Assembly: GCA_964572725.1 (NCBI GenBank)
Contig: CAZNFW010000015.1
Coordinates: forward strand, 1-64,000
Direction of reading: 5' to 3'
Source: Rosettibacter sp964572725
Lineage (GTDB): Bacteria > Bacteroidota > Ignavibacteria > Ignavibacteriales > Melioribacteraceae
Length of the DNA: 64,000 bases
Positions 26,390-34,925 of the stretch are shown here, piece after piece (positions within the stretch are counted from its first letter, which is position 1; every line of letters starts with the position of its first letter). Made by a program: the position numbers and the translations under genes. The notes below the pieces were generated by a model that saw only the letters and a list, made by a program, of their open reading frames with translations, searched no databases and was not told where the DNA came from.

Positions 26390-27568
26390 TTATAAATTTG
26401 CTATAACAGCATCCGTCATTTGTTGAGTAGAAGCTGCGCCTTTTTCAAAAACATCTGGTCCGCCTTTTAATTTCAGCATATCGTAAGTTCTTACTTTTCC
26501 TTCTTCAATTACTTTAGCAATTGCATTTCTAATTTTCTGAGCAATTTCATTTTCTCCAATATGTTCGAGCATCATCACAGCACTCATAAACATTGCAATA
26601 GGATTCACAATAGATGGGTTTAATTTTTCATACTTTGGAGCTGAACCATGTGTTGGTTCAAAGATTGCAACTTCTTCTCCAATATTTGCACTGCAGGCAA
26701 AACCTAATCCTCCGATTAATCCAGCAAAACCGTCACTAATTATATCGCCGAACATATTTTCTGCTACGATAATTCCATAATCTTCTGGATTTTTTGTAAG
26801 CCACATCATTTGAGCATCTATGTTTGTATCCCATAATTCAATTTCAGGATAATCCTTAGAAATATCTTTTGCAATTTTTAACATCATGCCAGAAGTCTCT
26901 CTCAACACATTTGGCTTTTCACAAAGCGTAACACTTTTATATCCATATTTACGAGCATATTCAAATGCAGCTTTGATAATTCTTTCACTTGCTTTTTTTG
27001 TAACTATACGAGTTGATATTGCCATTTCTTCACTTGGAACATTTGCAAATGCTTTCATTTTAGGATGAGTTTCAAGAGCTTCTCGAACTTGTTTAGGTGG
27101 ATTTGTCCATTCTACTCCAGAATACAAACCTTCTGTATTTTGTCTGAATATTACAACATTAACGAAAGGTTCTTCATAAGTTCCATCAATTTTTTTACGA
27201 ATAAAATTGAGTGGATTACCTTTGAAAGAAATACACGGTCGAATGCAAATATCTAAATTAAAAATTTGACGCAGCGCAACAATTGGTGAAAAATAAACAT
27301 ATCCTTTCCCTTTTAATGAATGGTCGAGTTCTTTTTCTGCTGCATCTTTTGGTTTGCTTGTAATTGCACCAAATAGAGCAATTTTATGTTTAGCTATTAA
27401 GTCAATTGTTCTCTGTGGAAGAGCATTTCCTTCTTTACACCAAAATTCCCATCCAATATCACCCCAAACATATTCAGCCTGAAATCCGGCAGCATTCAGT
27501 AAACGTATTGCTTCTGGCAAAACAATTTTACCAATTCCATCTCCAGGAAGAGCCACAATCGTTCTCAT
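26390..27568 (-). CDS. Isocitrate/isopropylmalate-family dehydrogenase
   Basis: The 392-residue protein is a beta-decarboxylating dehydrogenase. Landmarks are 'IVALPGDGIGKIVLPEAIR', 'IRPCISFKGNPLNFIRKK', 'VVIFRQNTEGLYSGVEW' (substrate Arg and Thr-Glu region), 'KSVTLCEKPNVLRETSGMML', 'MFGDIISDGFAGLIGGLGFA' with the metal-binding Asp pair, and 'FEPTHGSAPKYEKLNPSI'. The family oxidises and decarboxylates isocitrate, isopropylmalate or homoisocitrate. With aconitase and citrate lyase genes nearby and no leucine genes, isocitrate (probably NAD-linked) is favoured but not proven. It stands alone between the gap and the macrodomain gene. Confidence 0.85.
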   Translation of the reverse strand: MRTIVALPGDGIGKIVLPEAIRLLNAAGFQAEYVWGDIGWEFWCKEGNALPQRTIDLIAKHKIALFGAITSKPKDAAEKELDHSLKGKGYVYFSPIVALRQIFNLDICIRPCISFKGNPLNFIRKKIDGTYEEPFVNVVIFRQNTEGLYSGVEWTNPPKQVREALETHPKMKAFANVPSEEMAISTRIVTKKASERIIKAAFEYARKYGYKSVTLCEKPNVLRETSGMMLKIAKDISKDYPEIELWDTNIDAQMMWLTKNPEDYGIIVAENMFGDIISDGFAGLIGGLGFACSANIGEEVAIFEPTHGSAPKYEKLNPSIVNPIAMFMSAVMMLEHIGENEIAQKIRNAIAKVIEEGKVRTYDMLKLKGGPDVFEKGAASTQQMTDAVIANL

Positions 27569-27662
27569 AGTTGCTCCTAAATAATAAAAATTTATAATGT
27601 AACTTATAGATGTAAATATTATTTGGCAAATAGAAAAATATATTAGTGAGTGGCAAATTTAA

Positions 27663-28181
27663 TTAGTTTTCGTAATTTCTTTTAAGTTGTGTGTATAGTG
27701 AATAAGTATTATCATCAAAGCAGCAAAATATAACTTTATTAATTTTATTATGTTTTTGTAAAAATTCTACTACAGTACTAAATGCAATTTTAGATGCACG
27801 TTCAATAGGGAATCGATAAGCTCCAGTACTAATAGAAGGGAAAGCAATAGTTTTTATATTATTTTCTAAAGCAAGTTTTAATGAATTTTTATAGCAGTTA
27901 GATAATAATTCATCTTCATTATAGTTACCGCCTTTCCATACTGGTCCAACGGTATGAATTACAAACTTAGCAGGCAGATTATAGCCCTTTGTTATTTTTG
28001 CTTTGCCTGTTGGACAACCTCCTAATTTTTTACATTCTTCTAATAGTTCTGGTCCAGCGGCTCTATGTATTGCACCATCGACTCCTCCGCCTCCTAATAG
28101 AGAATTATTGGCAGCATTTACAATAGCATCAACATTTAATTTAGTAATGTCACCTTTAATTATTTCAATTCTGTTAAGCAT
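27663..28181 (-). CDS. Macrodomain (ADP-ribose-binding) protein, YmdB-like
   Basis: The 172-residue protein is a single macrodomain: 'GDITKLNVDAIVNAANNSL' and 'GGGGVDGAIHRAAGPELLEE' form the ADP-ribose pocket, 'FVIHTVGPVW' and 'FPSISTGAYRFPIERASKI' complete it. Enzymes of this type remove O-acetyl from O-acetyl-ADP-ribose or reverse ADP-ribosylation. It is probably a single-gene unit with the start at 28181 on the minus strand. Confidence 0.93.
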   Translation of the reverse strand: MLNRIEIIKGDITKLNVDAIVNAANNSLLGGGGVDGAIHRAAGPELLEECKKLGGCPTGKAKITKGYNLPAKFVIHTVGPVWKGGNYNEDELLSNCYKNSLKLALENNIKTIAFPSISTGAYRFPIERASKIAFSTVVEFLQKHNKINKVIFCCFDDNTYSLYTQLKRNYEN

Positions 28182-28358
28182 GCAACATTAATTGAATTTT
28201 TGTTTTAGTAAAAAATAATAAAACAGTTTTAATCTGTAAATTGTATTTGTATTAAAAAAAATCAATATTCTCATTGTGAAACTTTATTCATGGAAAATAA
28301 ACTAAAAAAGTTTATAAAAATACAATCATAATATTGGCATTAATATTGGCTGTTAGTT

Positions 28359-28766
28359 ATGAATTGTAAAAAATATTTTATGGAATTAATTGATTTAATA
28401 TATAAAGGGTTACAGGTTTCGATAGCTCTGCTGGGGGTGGTGATAATATTTTCATATTTAATATCACGATTAAGTTTGAATAAAAAGAATATAATTAAAA
28501 GTAATCAATCTAATTTGAATATGATTAATTCTACTTCTATTTTGCCTGAGCTTGTTGTAAAAAATAACTTTTATCAAAGCAAAGCATTAAAACATAAAAG
28601 TAATAGTCAACTAAGCATCACGAATATGAATTTAAGATATTTAAAAAGCAGTGATGAAATTTTTAAGGGGACAGAAAAACATTTGAATAATATGAAATAT
28701 AATAAAAGCCAAACACGTTATACTATTATAAATGAAGAGATGAGAAAAAATCAGAGAATTCTATAA
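28359..28766 (+). CDS. Hypothetical single-pass membrane protein
   Basis: The frame has 135 residues from ATG 28359; a second ATG at 28380 ('MELIDLIYKGLQVSIALL') gives a better membrane-protein start. One hydrophobic helix (residues ~15-38) is followed by a long polar, Asn/Lys/Ser-rich tail. The first 35 residues resemble the gamma subunit of oxaloacetate decarboxylase (OadG), which would make sense with citrate lyase, but no OadA or OadB is in the window and the similarity is short. It may also be a spurious frame in AT-rich DNA. Confidence 0.4.
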   Translation: MNCKKYFMELIDLIYKGLQVSIALLGVVIIFSYLISRLSLNKKNIIKSNQSNLNMINSTSILPELVVKNNFYQSKALKHKSNSQLSITNMNLRYLKSSDEIFKGTEKHLNNMKYNKSQTRYTIINEEMRKNQRIL

Positions 28767-29118
28767 TGAAGTTTTGGTGAATGCAAGGATTTATAACATC
28801 ATTGTTAGTGTAATTACATTGTAAAAAAAAAGAAATCCAATTCGAAGAATTTCATTCCATTTATAATTGCATGCTTGAATAGAATCATTGATAAAAAGCA
28901 TATCTTAAAATCAGATAATATTTTTAATATCTATTAAATTATATTTAAGTTTTATTTTAATATTTATTGTAACAAAAAATACTAAGCAAATAATCGTGCA
29001 GTTATCAAAAATAATATGACTTTTTTTATTTATTTAATTGATTTTATAAAATTGCTTCCATATTTTTCGATAAGTTATTTTTAGAAAAAAATATACTAAA
29101 TAGATTAGGGGATGATAA
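28767..29118. other. 352-nt non-coding region upstream of the glycan locus
   Basis: No gene or strong hairpin is seen. It should contain the promoter of the GH94-to-GH3 operon; no box could be set with confidence. Confidence 0.5.
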
Positions 29119-31494
29119 ATGAACTATGGTGAATTTTCTGAAAATGGTAAAGAGTTTATCATTAATAATGTTGCTACTCCAACTCCATGGATAAATTATA
29201 TTTATAATGATGAATACTTCTCTACAATTTCTAACAATGCTGGAGGAATTAGTTACATTAAAAATCCACTTCATGGCAGAATAACCAGATATCGTATTAA
29301 TGAAGTCCCGCCAGATAGACCAGGCAAGTATGTTTATATTAAAGATAAAGAAAGTAATGAATTTTGGTCTTTAAGCTGGCAGCCAGTTGGTAAATATAAA
29401 GATTCTTACAAGGTTATACATGGCTTTGGTTATACTAAAATAGAATCGTTTATTAATAATGTTCGTACTGAAGGATTATTTTTTGTCCCATTGGATGATA
29501 ATAGGGAAATATGGAAAGTGGTTATTCAAAACAAATCAAACCATACACGTAAATTTTCATTATATACCTATGTTGAATTTGCTTTGGGACATGGTTTGAT
29601 TGATTTAATAAATCAATGTGATGACCAGCATTTTAATCGTGTTTATTTTGACAAAAACTTAAATACTTTATTTGCTACTAAAACTTATTGGGTTACAAAA
29701 TCTAATGGTACACAGCAACAAGAAAATCAGGAATGGGACCAATGGGCATATTTTACAGTTAATATTCCTGTGGTACAGTATGAAACTCTAAGAGAACGCT
29801 TTATTGGAAATTATCGTAATGAGAGTAATCCTTTAGGATTAGAACTTAATGAATTATCATGCAGAGATACAGATTATGGCAATGCTGTTGGAGTGCTTAG
29901 AGTTGATATAGACCTAGAACCAGATGACCTTAAAGAAATTATTTTTTCTCTTGGGGTTATTCCTAAAAAAGAATTTAATGAAAAAAAAGAATTGACAACT
30001 AATAGATACAAAGATAGTGAATCTGTAACAGAAGCTTTCTTAAAGGTTCAAAATAAGTGGAAAGAATTTATAACTCATACTTGTTGTAATACACCTGACA
30101 GGGATATAAATATTTTTATGAACAATTGGGTCCCTTATCAGGCAAAGGTTGCTTTTGATGTAGGAAGAGTAGCAAGCTTTTATTACTGGGGAATCAGCAG
30201 AGGTTTTGGTTTTAGAGATACTGCTCAAGATACAATTGCTGTTACTATTGCAATGCCTGAAAAAGCAAAGGAAAGAATTCTTCTTTTATCCAAACAAATG
30301 TTCGAAGATGGCAGAGTATACCATCATTTCTATAACGACTCTAATGGAGAACTTACAAAACATTGCGATGATCCTGTCTGGTATATATTAGCTGTAACAG
30401 AATACATCCGTGAAACAGGTGATATTAACATACTAAATGAGAAAGTTCCTTATGTTGATAGTGAAGAAGGAACAGTGTTAAGTCACTTATATTCGGTAGT
30501 CAATTTCATAAAGAATATTTTGACTTCCAGAAATTTACCTGTTTTTGGTAGAGGTGATTGGAATGATACATTGGATTATATTGGGGGAGATGATGGCGGA
30601 GAAAGTGTTTGGGCCGCTATGTTTTATGTTGCAATGCTGAACAGATTGATTGAGTTATTTCAATTTGTAAATATCGATTATAATGAAATTGATGAATTAA
30701 AAAATAAAATAATTAAAAGTATAGATGATTTATGCTGGGATGGAGAGTGGTATATTCGAGCTTTTGGAAGTGGAAAAAGAAAAATTGGTTCAAAGGAAAA
30801 TAAATACGGTAAAATATTTATTAATACTCAATCCTGGTCTGTTATTGCAAATTTACCGGATAAACAAAGATTAATTAAAGCACTTGATAGTGTTAAAAAA
30901 TATCTTGATACAGAATATGGTCCTAAAATATGTGCACCTGCATTTAAAGAAATTGATACTAATATTGGTTTAATTACAAGATGTGTAGCAGGTAAGAAAG
31001 AAAATGGGGGAATATTCTGTCATCCTATTACATGGCTTATTCAAGCTGAAGCATTAATGAAACGTGGTAATATTGCTTTTGATTATCTGAAAAAAATATT
31101 ACCAAATAGAATTGATTCCGATATTTTTACTGTTGAACCTTATGTTTTTTCACAATATATAACGAGCAATGAACATTCATCTCCTGGCAAAGCAAGTCAT
31201 TCGTGGCAAACAGGAACTGCTGCATGGATGTATAGAATTTTCTATGATTATATTTTAGGTGTTCGACCTACATATGATGGGTTAATAGTTGATCCTGTAA
31301 TTCCTTCTTACTGGCAGTTAGTCAAAGTCGAACGAGTTTTTAGAGGTACCAGGTATGTTATTGAAATACATAATTTTGAAGGTTTAGAAAGTGGTGTTAA
31401 AGAAATTTTAGTTGAAGGAGAAAAATTATTATCAAACATTATTCCTGTTACAAACAAAAAAATTTGTAATGTAGTAGTCATAATGGGTAAGTAA
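29119..31494 (+). CDS. GH94 phosphorylase, probably of N,N'-diacetylchitobiose or cellobiose
   Basis: The 791-residue protein fits GH94: 'PTPWINYIYNDEYFSTISNN' and 'RITRYRINEVPPDRPG' at the N-terminus, and the catalytic acid region 'SRGFGFRDTAQDTIAV' in the middle (Asp after Arg). 'RGDWNDTLDYIGG' and 'YQGT'-type end 'HSWQTGTAAWMYRI' are also typical. No signal peptide is present, so it acts in the cytoplasm. Members phosphorolyse beta-linked disaccharides to sugar-1-phosphate plus sugar. Beside GH130, GH125, GH20 and a GlcNAc catabolic gene, N,N'-diacetylchitobiose is the best guess; cellobiose cannot be excluded. It opens a five-gene plus-strand run. Confidence 0.9.
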   Translation: MNYGEFSENGKEFIINNVATPTPWINYIYNDEYFSTISNNAGGISYIKNPLHGRITRYRINEVPPDRPGKYVYIKDKESNEFWSLSWQPVGKYKDSYKVIHGFGYTKIESFINNVRTEGLFFVPLDDNREIWKVVIQNKSNHTRKFSLYTYVEFALGHGLIDLINQCDDQHFNRVYFDKNLNTLFATKTYWVTKSNGTQQQENQEWDQWAYFTVNIPVVQYETLRERFIGNYRNESNPLGLELNELSCRDTDYGNAVGVLRVDIDLEPDDLKEIIFSLGVIPKKEFNEKKELTTNRYKDSESVTEAFLKVQNKWKEFITHTCCNTPDRDINIFMNNWVPYQAKVAFDVGRVASFYYWGISRGFGFRDTAQDTIAVTIAMPEKAKERILLLSKQMFEDGRVYHHFYNDSNGELTKHCDDPVWYILAVTEYIRETGDINILNEKVPYVDSEEGTVLSHLYSVVNFIKNILTSRNLPVFGRGDWNDTLDYIGGDDGGESVWAAMFYVAMLNRLIELFQFVNIDYNEIDELKNKIIKSIDDLCWDGEWYIRAFGSGKRKIGSKENKYGKIFINTQSWSVIANLPDKQRLIKALDSVKKYLDTEYGPKICAPAFKEIDTNIGLITRCVAGKKENGGIFCHPITWLIQAEALMKRGNIAFDYLKKILPNRIDSDIFTVEPYVFSQYITSNEHSSPGKASHSWQTGTAAWMYRIFYDYILGVRPTYDGLIVDPVIPSYWQLVKVERVFRGTRYVIEIHNFEGLESGVKEILVEGEKLLSNIIPVTNKKICNVVVIMGK

Positions 31495-31522
31495 TTTAAT
31501 AAGGTTCAAAAAAGGATTCTTT

Positions 31523-32485
31523 ATGCTTCAAAGATATTATAATAATCCAATTATTACCAGAAAAGATATCCCTGAGATTAAACCTCATCTAATTGATGTT
31601 TCATCAGTTTTTAATCCGGGTGCAGTAAAGTTTAAAGATAAGTATTTATTGCTTTTGAGAGTGCAAAACAGAGGAAGAGAAACTTTTATTATTAAAGCAG
31701 TTAGTGATGATGGAATTAATTTTAAAGTAGATAATAAGATTGTCAACTTTGCTGGTTTGGAAAAACTAACAGAAAAAGTTTATCATATTTATGATACAAG
31801 AATTACAAAAATAAATGATACATATTTTATAATGTTTGCGATGGATATGGATAATGGATGCAGACTTGGTTTAGCTTCTACATATGATTTTGAAGAGTAC
31901 AATTTTTTAGGAATTGTGTCAAAAGATGATTCAAGAAATGGTGTTCTATTTCCAGAAAAAATAAATGGAAAATTTTTAAGATTCGAAAGACTAAATAAAG
32001 TTCAGCTTGAAGGTGGACCAACTACAGGTAATACAATTTATTTATCTGAATCAGAAGATTTATTAAACTGGAAAATTATTAAACCAGTAATGTCGGGAAG
32101 ATTTCATTACTGGGATGAAAATATTGGTTCAGGACCACCGCCAATCAAAACAAAAGAAGGATGGCTTCACATTTATCACGGTGTTGCTACTCATTTTGCC
32201 GCTTCAAATATTTATCAGGTTGGAGTTGCACTTCATGATTTATTGGACCCGGGTAAAGTTATTTATCGTGGAAAATATAACATACTTGAACCCCGTGAAT
32301 TATATGAAATGGTTGGACAGGTTCAAAATGTTTGTTTTCCATCGGGTGCTATAGTTGAGGAATTCGATGAAGATGGTTTTGCTCTTAACTCAAGCAAAAT
32401 TTTGATTTACTATGGTGCAGCTGATACTTCTGTATGCTTGGCATATTCAACAATCGGAGATTTAATTGATGCAGCAAAACAATAA
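31523..32485 (+). CDS. GH130 beta-mannoside phosphorylase, probably Man-GlcNAc type
   Basis: The 320-residue protein is a five-bladed GH130: 'SVFNPGAVKFKDKYLLLLRV', 'RGRETFIIKAVSDDGINF', 'HIYDTRITKINDTYFIMFAM' (the conserved Asp), and 'YHGVATHF' with 'IYYGAADT' near the end. No signal peptide, so cytoplasmic. GH130 enzymes phosphorolyse beta-mannosides to mannose-1-phosphate. The characterised Man-beta-1,4-GlcNAc phosphorylase serves N-glycan breakdown, which fits GH125, GH20 and GH163 in the locus. Its stop overlaps the start of the next gene by 17 bases. Confidence 0.9.
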   Translation: MLQRYYNNPIITRKDIPEIKPHLIDVSSVFNPGAVKFKDKYLLLLRVQNRGRETFIIKAVSDDGINFKVDNKIVNFAGLEKLTEKVYHIYDTRITKINDTYFIMFAMDMDNGCRLGLASTYDFEEYNFLGIVSKDDSRNGVLFPEKINGKFLRFERLNKVQLEGGPTTGNTIYLSESEDLLNWKIIKPVMSGRFHYWDENIGSGPPPIKTKEGWLHIYHGVATHFAASNIYQVGVALHDLLDPGKVIYRGKYNILEPRELYEMVGQVQNVCFPSGAIVEEFDEDGFALNSSKILIYYGAADTSVCLAYSTIGDLIDAAKQ

Positions 32486-33584
32486 AAAATTTTATTATGC
32501 ATTTTATTCTCTTTTATTATTATGTAATTTTTCATTTGCTCAATCAATCCCAATTCCTAAAATTGATTTTAATCCAAGAAATTACATATGCTATTTTACA
32601 GATGAAAATATAATTGTAGATGGAAAATTAGATGAACTATCATGGCAAAAAGTCGACTGGACAGAAGATTTCGTAGATATTGAAGGAGATTTAAAGCCAA
32701 AACCTCGCTATAGAACCAGAGTAAAAATGTTATGGGATAATAATTATTTCTACATAGCTGCTGAATTAGAAGAACCTCATATCTGGGCTACATTAAAGAA
32801 TCGTGACGACATTATTTTCTATGATAATGATTTCGAAGTATTTATCGATCCTGATGGAGATACACATAAATACATTGAATTCGAAATGAATGCGTTTAAT
32901 ACTGTGTGGGATTTATTTTTGATTAAACCTTACCGTGATATGGATAAAGCACCGTTACATGGATATGATATTAAAAACTTAAAATCTGGTGTTAAAATTT
33001 ATGGTACAATAAATCATCCAGATGATATTGATAGCTGCTGGACTCTTGAAATAGCATTCCCATGGGAAGCATTTAAGGAGATTACATCATTTCAAATACC
33101 ACCTTCAGATGGTGAACAGTGGAGAATAAATTTTTCTCGTGTTGAATGGAAAACACAAACTAAAAATAATAATTATGAAAAAGTAATTAATCCAGAAACG
33201 AATAAACCATATCCAGAAGACAATTGGGTTTGGAGTCCACAAGGCGTTATTAATATGCACTACCCGGAAATGTGGGGCTATGTTCAATTTTCAATTATCA
33301 AAGCTGGTGACGAGAAGAAAGGTTTTGTTATTAATGATTTGGAAAGAATAAAATGGTACCTAAGAAATATTTACTATCAACAAAAATCATATTTTGAAAA
33401 AAATAAAAAATATGCGAAGAATATATCTGCTTTAAAAATAAAACCATTAAAAATAAACGGATACATATACAAACCGGAGTTTGAAACAATAAGTGATTTT
33501 TTCAAATGCTCAATAACTACTTTTGATGAAATAAATGTTTCTATTTATAGTGATGGATTAATTACAATAACTAATAAAAAATAA
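32469..33584 (+). CDS. Secreted CBM9-like carbohydrate-binding protein
   Basis: Start at ATG 32469, overlapping the GH130 stop; a TTG lies directly before it. The 371-residue protein has a signal peptide ('FYYAFYSLLLLCNFSFAQS') and then a CBM9-like domain: 'DENIIVDGKLDELSWQKVDW', 'MLWDNNYFYIAAELEEPHIW', 'YDNDFEVFIDPDGDTHKYIE' and 'GEQWRINFSRVEW'. In such proteins this beta-sandwich binds sugars. A C-terminal ~90 residues have no recognised fold. It may help present glycans at the cell surface. Confidence 0.8.
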   Translation: MQQNNKKFYYAFYSLLLLCNFSFAQSIPIPKIDFNPRNYICYFTDENIIVDGKLDELSWQKVDWTEDFVDIEGDLKPKPRYRTRVKMLWDNNYFYIAAELEEPHIWATLKNRDDIIFYDNDFEVFIDPDGDTHKYIEFEMNAFNTVWDLFLIKPYRDMDKAPLHGYDIKNLKSGVKIYGTINHPDDIDSCWTLEIAFPWEAFKEITSFQIPPSDGEQWRINFSRVEWKTQTKNNNYEKVINPETNKPYPEDNWVWSPQGVINMHYPEMWGYVQFSIIKAGDEKKGFVINDLERIKWYLRNIYYQQKSYFEKNKKYAKNISALKIKPLKINGYIYKPEFETISDFFKCSITTFDEINVSIYSDGLITITNKK

Positions 33585-33586
33585 TA

Positions 33587-34918
33587 ATGAATTCCCGTCC
33601 AAGCTTAAAAGAAAGAAAATTTATCAGCAAAGCAGTTGAAGAAAAAATTAAAGAGATTTCAGATTTTCTTGTTGATAAAGATATAGCCCGACTTTTCTCA
33701 AATTGTTTCCCAAATACACTTGATACAAGTGTTATTTTCAAATTCGATAATGGACTGCCCGATACTTATGTTCTTGCAGGAGATATTGCAGCTATGTGGC
33801 TGCGTGATTCTACAACTCAAGTCTGGCCTTACTTAGAATTTGTTAATCAAGATGAAAATCTCAAATTGTTGATAAAGGGACTTATCAATAGACAAACAAA
33901 ATGTATACTAATTGATCCTTATGCAAATGCTTTTAATTATGAGAAGAAAGAAAGTATTTGGAGTAACGATTTAACAGAAATGAAACCCGAATTGCATGAA
34001 AGAAAATGGGAATTAGATTCTTTATGTTATCCTATAAGATTGGCATATAATTACTGGAGATTATCAGAAGATATTTCCTGTTTTACGGTTGAGTGGAAAA
34101 AAGCAACTCAATTAATTTATAATACATTTATTGAACAACAACGCAAGAATGATAGAGGTCCTTATAAATTTGGTAGAATTACATCATGGAGTACAGATAC
34201 AGTCCCTGGAAATGGCTATGGAAATCCAATTAAACCAAATGGATTAATTGTTTCTATATTCAGACCATCAGATGATGCCACTATATTCCCATTTTTAATT
34301 CCTTCAAATTACTTTGCCGTTGTTTCGTTAAGACAATTATCAGAAATGTATAAAGAAATCTTTAACGATTTTGATTTTGCAAATAAATGTTTATTACTTG
34401 CTGATGAAGTTGAAACTGCAATAAACAATTTTGCAATCTCACCTCATCTTAATTACAATAAAATTATTGCATATGAGATTGATGGTTTTGGAAATAAATT
34501 ATTTATGGATGATGCTAATATTCCAAGTTTATTATCTCTTCCATATCTTAATTGTATTGATAGAAAAAATGAAATATATCAGGAAACAAGGAAATTTATT
34601 TTAAGTGGAGATAATCCATATTTCTTCAAAGGCAAGTTTGCAGAGGGTGTAGGAAGCCCGCATACATTGATTAATAATATCTGGCATTTGAGCATAATAA
34701 TGAGAATTATGACAAGTATTGATGAAGATGAAATTATTCAAAATATGAGATATCTGAAAAATACACATGCTGATATGTACTTTATGCACGAATCATTTAA
34801 TAAAGATAATCCTTATGAATATACAAGGAGCTGGTTTCCATGGCCTAATTCACTCTTTGGAGAAATGATATTAAAATTATATAAAGAAAATCCAGATTTA
34901 CTAAAAAGAATATTTTAG
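33587..34918 (+). CDS. GH125 exo-alpha-1,6-mannosidase
   Basis: The 443-residue protein matches GH125: 'YVLAGDIAAMWLRDSTTQVW', 'DPYANAFNYE', 'HERKWELDSLCYPIRLAYNY', 'FRPSDDATIFPFLIPSNYFA' and 'FAEGVGSPHT'. The family removes terminal alpha-1,6-mannose from N-glycan-derived oligosaccharides. There is no signal peptide, so it would act in the cytoplasm on imported glycans, before GH130. It starts two bases after the CBM9 gene and ends with TAG, seven bases before GH3. Confidence 0.92.
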   Translation: MNSRPSLKERKFISKAVEEKIKEISDFLVDKDIARLFSNCFPNTLDTSVIFKFDNGLPDTYVLAGDIAAMWLRDSTTQVWPYLEFVNQDENLKLLIKGLINRQTKCILIDPYANAFNYEKKESIWSNDLTEMKPELHERKWELDSLCYPIRLAYNYWRLSEDISCFTVEWKKATQLIYNTFIEQQRKNDRGPYKFGRITSWSTDTVPGNGYGNPIKPNGLIVSIFRPSDDATIFPFLIPSNYFAVVSLRQLSEMYKEIFNDFDFANKCLLLADEVETAINNFAISPHLNYNKIIAYEIDGFGNKLFMDDANIPSLLSLPYLNCIDRKNEIYQETRKFILSGDNPYFFKGKFAEGVGSPHTLINNIWHLSIIMRIMTSIDEDEIIQNMRYLKNTHADMYFMHESFNKDNPYEYTRSWFPWPNSLFGEMILKLYKENPDLLKRIF

Positions 34919-34925
34919 AATCTTT

